From Burkholderia diffusa (lineage in GTDB: Bacteria > Pseudomonadota > Gammaproteobacteria > Burkholderiales > Burkholderiaceae), in the NCBI RefSeq assembly GCF_902499115.1, contig NZ_CABVPN010000048.1, positions 1-24,383 of the forward strand: DNA of 24,383 nucleotides, in the 5' to 3' direction. Shown here piece by piece: positions 22,538-24,383 of this stretch (position 1 is the first letter of the stretch; every line of letters begins with the position of its first letter). The position numbers were made by a program, and so were the translations under genes. The notes under the pieces were generated by a model, which saw only the letters and a program-made list of their open reading frames with translations, did no database searches and was not told the DNA's origin.

Positions 22538-22816
22538 GGATGTCCTGTTTGTGAGTGTTCGAATGAAAAATTGACGGATCGTGCCATGACGATGCTCGGA
22601 CTCGACATTCCGAATGTCCGGCGCCAATCGAAAGAGCACGTACCGCTATGTACATCTGCACGCTTGCCGACGACACAGCGCCGCACGCGAGATTCTGGCG
22701 AGCGAGATCGTGTCGGTCCACGCGATCTCGTGCGGTCTGTTCAATTCGAGCAGTGTGCGTCGGCGATCATTTCGTTATCCTGGTCGATGCAGATCGCATC
22801 GACATGGCGAGCTGCC
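22538..22816. other. Upstream region of rpsU
   Basis: No gene is recognised. Short frames on both strands look like chance. The rpsU promoter should be here, but no -35/-10 pair was convincing by eye. Confidence 0.3.
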
Positions 22817-23101
22817 TCAACCTGCGTTTGAAAGGAACGCGTGTGTTTCGCGATTGTCGTCGATGATGGTCTCGGCATAGCGTAGCGATGCGCGACGTGC
22901 GTCACCGGCGGTATCGAACGGCGCATTGTCGCGAAGCCTGAAAGTCTGGCTTTGCGTCATCGTGTCGGTGGCATCGCGAAGACAAATCCTGACTGCCGCA
23001 TCGAAGCCGGCATCATGGCTGTGCGGGGCGCCACTCGTCGCCGGAACATGCTGGTAAATCAGTGGATGAATTTCGAATCCACGGTAGAAATGTGTGCTCA
23101 T
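22817..23101 (-). CDS. Hypothetical small protein, 94 residues
   Basis: The protein begins MSTHFYRGFEIHPLIYQHVP and includes GFDAAVRICLRDATDTM and DTAGDARRASLRYAETIIDDNRE. The ATG at 23101 is well supported: GGAG (AGGAG in mRNA) lies 6 nt upstream, and the frame before it is low-complexity. The FRGFEIHP-type start and DA-x3-A-x3-AE-x2-I ending resemble short Burkholderia proteins of the DUF6566 kind (tentative, from memory) and the protein at 21524-21757. A strong hairpin (23116-23145) lies directly upstream of the ribosome site. It lies in a run of minus-strand small genes between rpsU and csp. Function is unknown. Confidence 0.6.
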   Translation of the reverse strand: MSTHFYRGFEIHPLIYQHVPATSGAPHSHDAGFDAAVRICLRDATDTMTQSQTFRLRDNAPFDTAGDARRASLRYAETIIDDNRETHAFLSNAG

Positions 23102-23115
23102 GACATGCTCCTGAC

Positions 23116-23145
23116 GTTCGGCCACAGCGAATGCTGCGGCCGAAC
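23116..23145 (-). repeat. Strong inverted repeat in the leader of the gene at 22817-23101
   Basis: GTTCGGCC-A-CAGC-GAAT-GCTG-C-GGCCGAAC forms an 8-bp stem, one A/C mismatch, a 4-bp stem and a tetraloop. On the minus strand it ends about 5 nt before AGGAG of the downstream gene and lacks a following T run, so it looks like a leader hairpin rather than a terminator. Confidence 0.6.
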
Positions 23146-23458
23146 TCGTCCGGCCGATCGCCGTCCATCGTAGGGCGGGCCGACGGGTTGAAGAGGATAA
23201 CGTTGCAGCGCGGAGGCGGGGCGGTGCCGCAAGCGGGAAGCGGTGGAGGGGGAGCGCTCGGAGGGCGGGTGATCGCTCGGATGAGCCCATCATACGCGCA
23301 TCGTTTGTCGGGCGTTCAACTGATTCCGTATTGCATCCAACAGCGCACGATGGTGATGCCACAGGCGTGTGATGTCGGGCTGCGAAGCCAGCTTCGCTTC
23401 ACGCCGAAACCGCATTTCACGACCGCGGCGGCTGCTTGTGCGGCGGCGATCTCGATTG
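23146..23458. other. Spacer without recognised gene
   Basis: About 310 bp. Long frames are open on both strands but their products are compositionally biased and match nothing I know. No promoter or terminator was convincing. Confidence 0.3.
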
Positions 23459-23647
23459 CTATCGCGGAGACGTCGTGCGCTTCTTTTGATGCGATTTCGC
23501 GACTGAAGACTGTTTGGGCGGCACCCAGTTCAACGCCGTGCCGAGCCTCGGCAACATCGCTGGTTGTTTGGCGCGTGGAGGCGTCTTGCGCGACCTGATG
23601 TGCATGGTTTTCCGATCGCGTCTGAACACGCGCATTGTGACGGGCAT
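23459..23647 (-). CDS. Possible small basic protein, up to 62 residues
   Basis: The minus-strand frame encodes a lysine/arginine-rich product with MHIRSRKTPPRAKQPAMLPR, WVPPKQSSVAKS and a KKRTTSPR tail. An internal ATG at 23605 (MHIRS) may be the start. No strong ribosome site precedes either. It lies downstream of csp on the same strand. It could be an RNA- or nucleic-acid-binding peptide or a chance frame; the evidence is thin. Confidence 0.3.
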   Translation of the reverse strand: MPVTMRVFRRDRKTMHIRSRKTPPRAKQPAMLPRLGTALNWVPPKQSSVAKSHQKKRTTSPR

Positions 23648-23802
23648 TGGGTTGCACGCAGATCCAGTGTCCCGATGCGAAACGGACGGCCCGGTCGGGC
23701 CTGCATCGAAACGTGTCGTGTCCGCGACGGAGGTGCGTGATGCAAAGGAGCGACGACAGTGACGCGCCGCTCCGTGAGCGAGGCTGTGAGGGCTTAAGAA
23801 GG

Positions 23803-24006
23803 TTACAGCGGGGTGATGTTCGCTGCTTGCAGGCCTTTGGGGCCGGTCTTGGCCTCGTAGCTGACTTTCTGTCCTTCGGCAAGACTCTTGAAACCATCGC
23901 CACGAATCTCGGAGAAGTGAGCGAACAGATCGTCACCACCACTGTCGGGCGTGATGAAGCCAAAACCCTTGCTATCGTTGAACCACTTGACGGTACCGGT
24001 ATCCAT
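23803..24006 (-). CDS. Cold-shock protein (CspA family)
   Basis: This encodes 67 residues forming one cold-shock domain (OB fold). RNP1 is KGFGFI (residues 13-18) and RNP2 is DLFAHF (26-31, replacing the more common VFVHF). The start MDTGTVKWFNDSKGFGFI and the end LQAANITPL are typical of Burkholderia Csp proteins. Csp proteins bind single-stranded RNA or DNA and melt mRNA structure, aiding translation in the cold or during growth transitions. The ATG at 24006 has AGGAG (24018-24014) 7 nt upstream. A sigma70-like promoter about 140 bp upstream implies a long leader like that of E. coli cspA. Several csp paralogues are usual, so no letter is assigned. Confidence 0.95.
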   Translation of the reverse strand: MDTGTVKWFNDSKGFGFITPDSGGDDLFAHFSEIRGDGFKSLAEGQKVSYEAKTGPKGLQAANITPL

Positions 24007-24144
24007 GTTAGATCTCCTGAGAATGAACGAGCGTATGCGCCGACGATGGGCGCCGAAAATAATCAAGGAGGGAAAGGACAACGAGTACCGCGGGCCGCGG
24101 TCAATGATGGGCAGCAATCGCGCTTCTTGAATACTTCATCGCCG

Positions 24145-24173
24145 ACAGTACGCGCCGTCAGGAAGGGTGTCAA
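24145..24173 (-). promoter_or_regulatory. Sigma70-like promoter of the cold-shock gene
   Basis: On the minus strand, TTGACA (24173-24168) is a perfect -35 and TACTGT (24150-24145) a weak -10, with exactly 17 bp between. Transcription would start near 24138, giving a leader of about 130 nt. The leader contains a dyad ACCGCGGGCCGCGGT at 24087-24101. Confidence 0.55.
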
Positions 24174-24180
24174 GCGCTTT

Positions 24181-24364
24181 CGGTCGAGGGGATGAACATG
24201 GCCCTTGTCCGTTTCTGGTCGATTTCGAGCCGGATTGAGCGTTGCCGGTCGAGTCGAGGAACAAGCGCGGCACACATTTTTGCGAAGACGGATTTGCCTT
24301 GAATGGTGAGCCTATCCAGTCTTTTGTGTGTGAGGCATAAACTGACGGCCAAGGAGCCACTTTT
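24181..24364. other. Region upstream of a possible gene at the right edge
   Basis: No complete gene is recognised in these 184 bases beyond the csp promoter. Minus-strand frames here look like chance. Confidence 0.3.
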
Positions 24365-24383
24365 ATGCCACGCAAACGCAAGG
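24365..24383 (+). CDS. Possible start of a gene cut by the window edge
   Basis: ATG at 24365 follows AAGGAG (24350-24355) by 9 nt and opens with MPRKRK before the window ends. The ribosome site is strong and the basic start is plausible for a DNA- or RNA-binding protein, but six codons do not allow identification. Confidence 0.4.

Noticed and set aside
22741..22926. Second minus-strand frame past the end of the gene at 22817, considered as evidence of a frameshift
   Set aside because: The 94-residue product already looks complete, and I could not find a family C terminus in the other frame.
23131..23963. Long frames on both strands between the small unknown gene and csp
   Set aside because: One crosses csp in the wrong frame and the other has a low-complexity product; neither has a ribosome site.
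1..24383. CRISPR array, tRNA, rRNA, prophage or toxin-antitoxin locus
   Set aside because: No regular direct repeats with spacers, no cloverleaf sequence, and no integrase, structural phage or recognisable toxin-antitoxin protein was found by reading.

Overview
The window looks like chromosomal DNA of a high-GC betaproteobacterium, most likely Burkholderia sensu lato (cepacia-complex type). I base this on codon use strongly biased to G/C in third positions, an H-NS-like protein of the Burkholderia type, a double-length UvrA of about 1,960 residues, an extra S21 paralogue next to a cold-shock gene, and the density of LysR regulators. This is recognition by eye; no database search was possible.

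Left part (1-4542): a short IS3-type transposase remnant and an H-NS-like gene, followed by a same-strand group of a LysR regulator resembling the HypT/YjiE branch, a dicarboxylate/amino-acid:cation symporter, and an unusual tandem-fused Asp/Glu racemase whose start overlaps the symporter stop by 4 nt (ATGA). Together they look like an uptake and interconversion module for an acidic amino acid or related compound.

Centre (4543-10696): one gene of nearly 5.9 kb encodes a tandem UvrA (two UvrA units, four ATPase cassettes). It is preceded by a perfect CTGT-N8-ACAG LexA box lying in the spacer of a sigma70-like promoter and followed by a strong intrinsic terminator, so it is probably an SOS-induced single-gene unit. 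Next, on the minus strand, a second symporter is paired with a periplasmic family-3 solute-binding protein (10725-12987), an unusual combination.

Middle right (13580-19196): three small-molecule or stress modules. These are a LysR regulator divergent from a RidA-family enzyme; a minus-strand pair of a pyridoxamine-phosphate-oxidase-like flavoprotein and a small membrane protein behind a perfect ANR/FNR box (low-oxygen control); and a LysR regulator divergent from a flavodoxin-like protein plus aldo/keto reductase pair.

Right end (19329-24383): a DEAD-box RNA helicase (RhlE type) is followed by a run of small minus-strand genes: a 27-residue membrane peptide, several short unknown proteins (two sharing a weak pattern), ribosomal protein S21 with a possible downstream partner, and a CspA-type cold-shock protein with a long 5' leader. 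This end looks like an RNA-metabolism and cold-adaptation neighbourhood with patchily decayed spacer DNA. A gene may begin at the extreme right edge. I saw no CRISPR array, intact prophage, intact IS, rRNA or tRNA.
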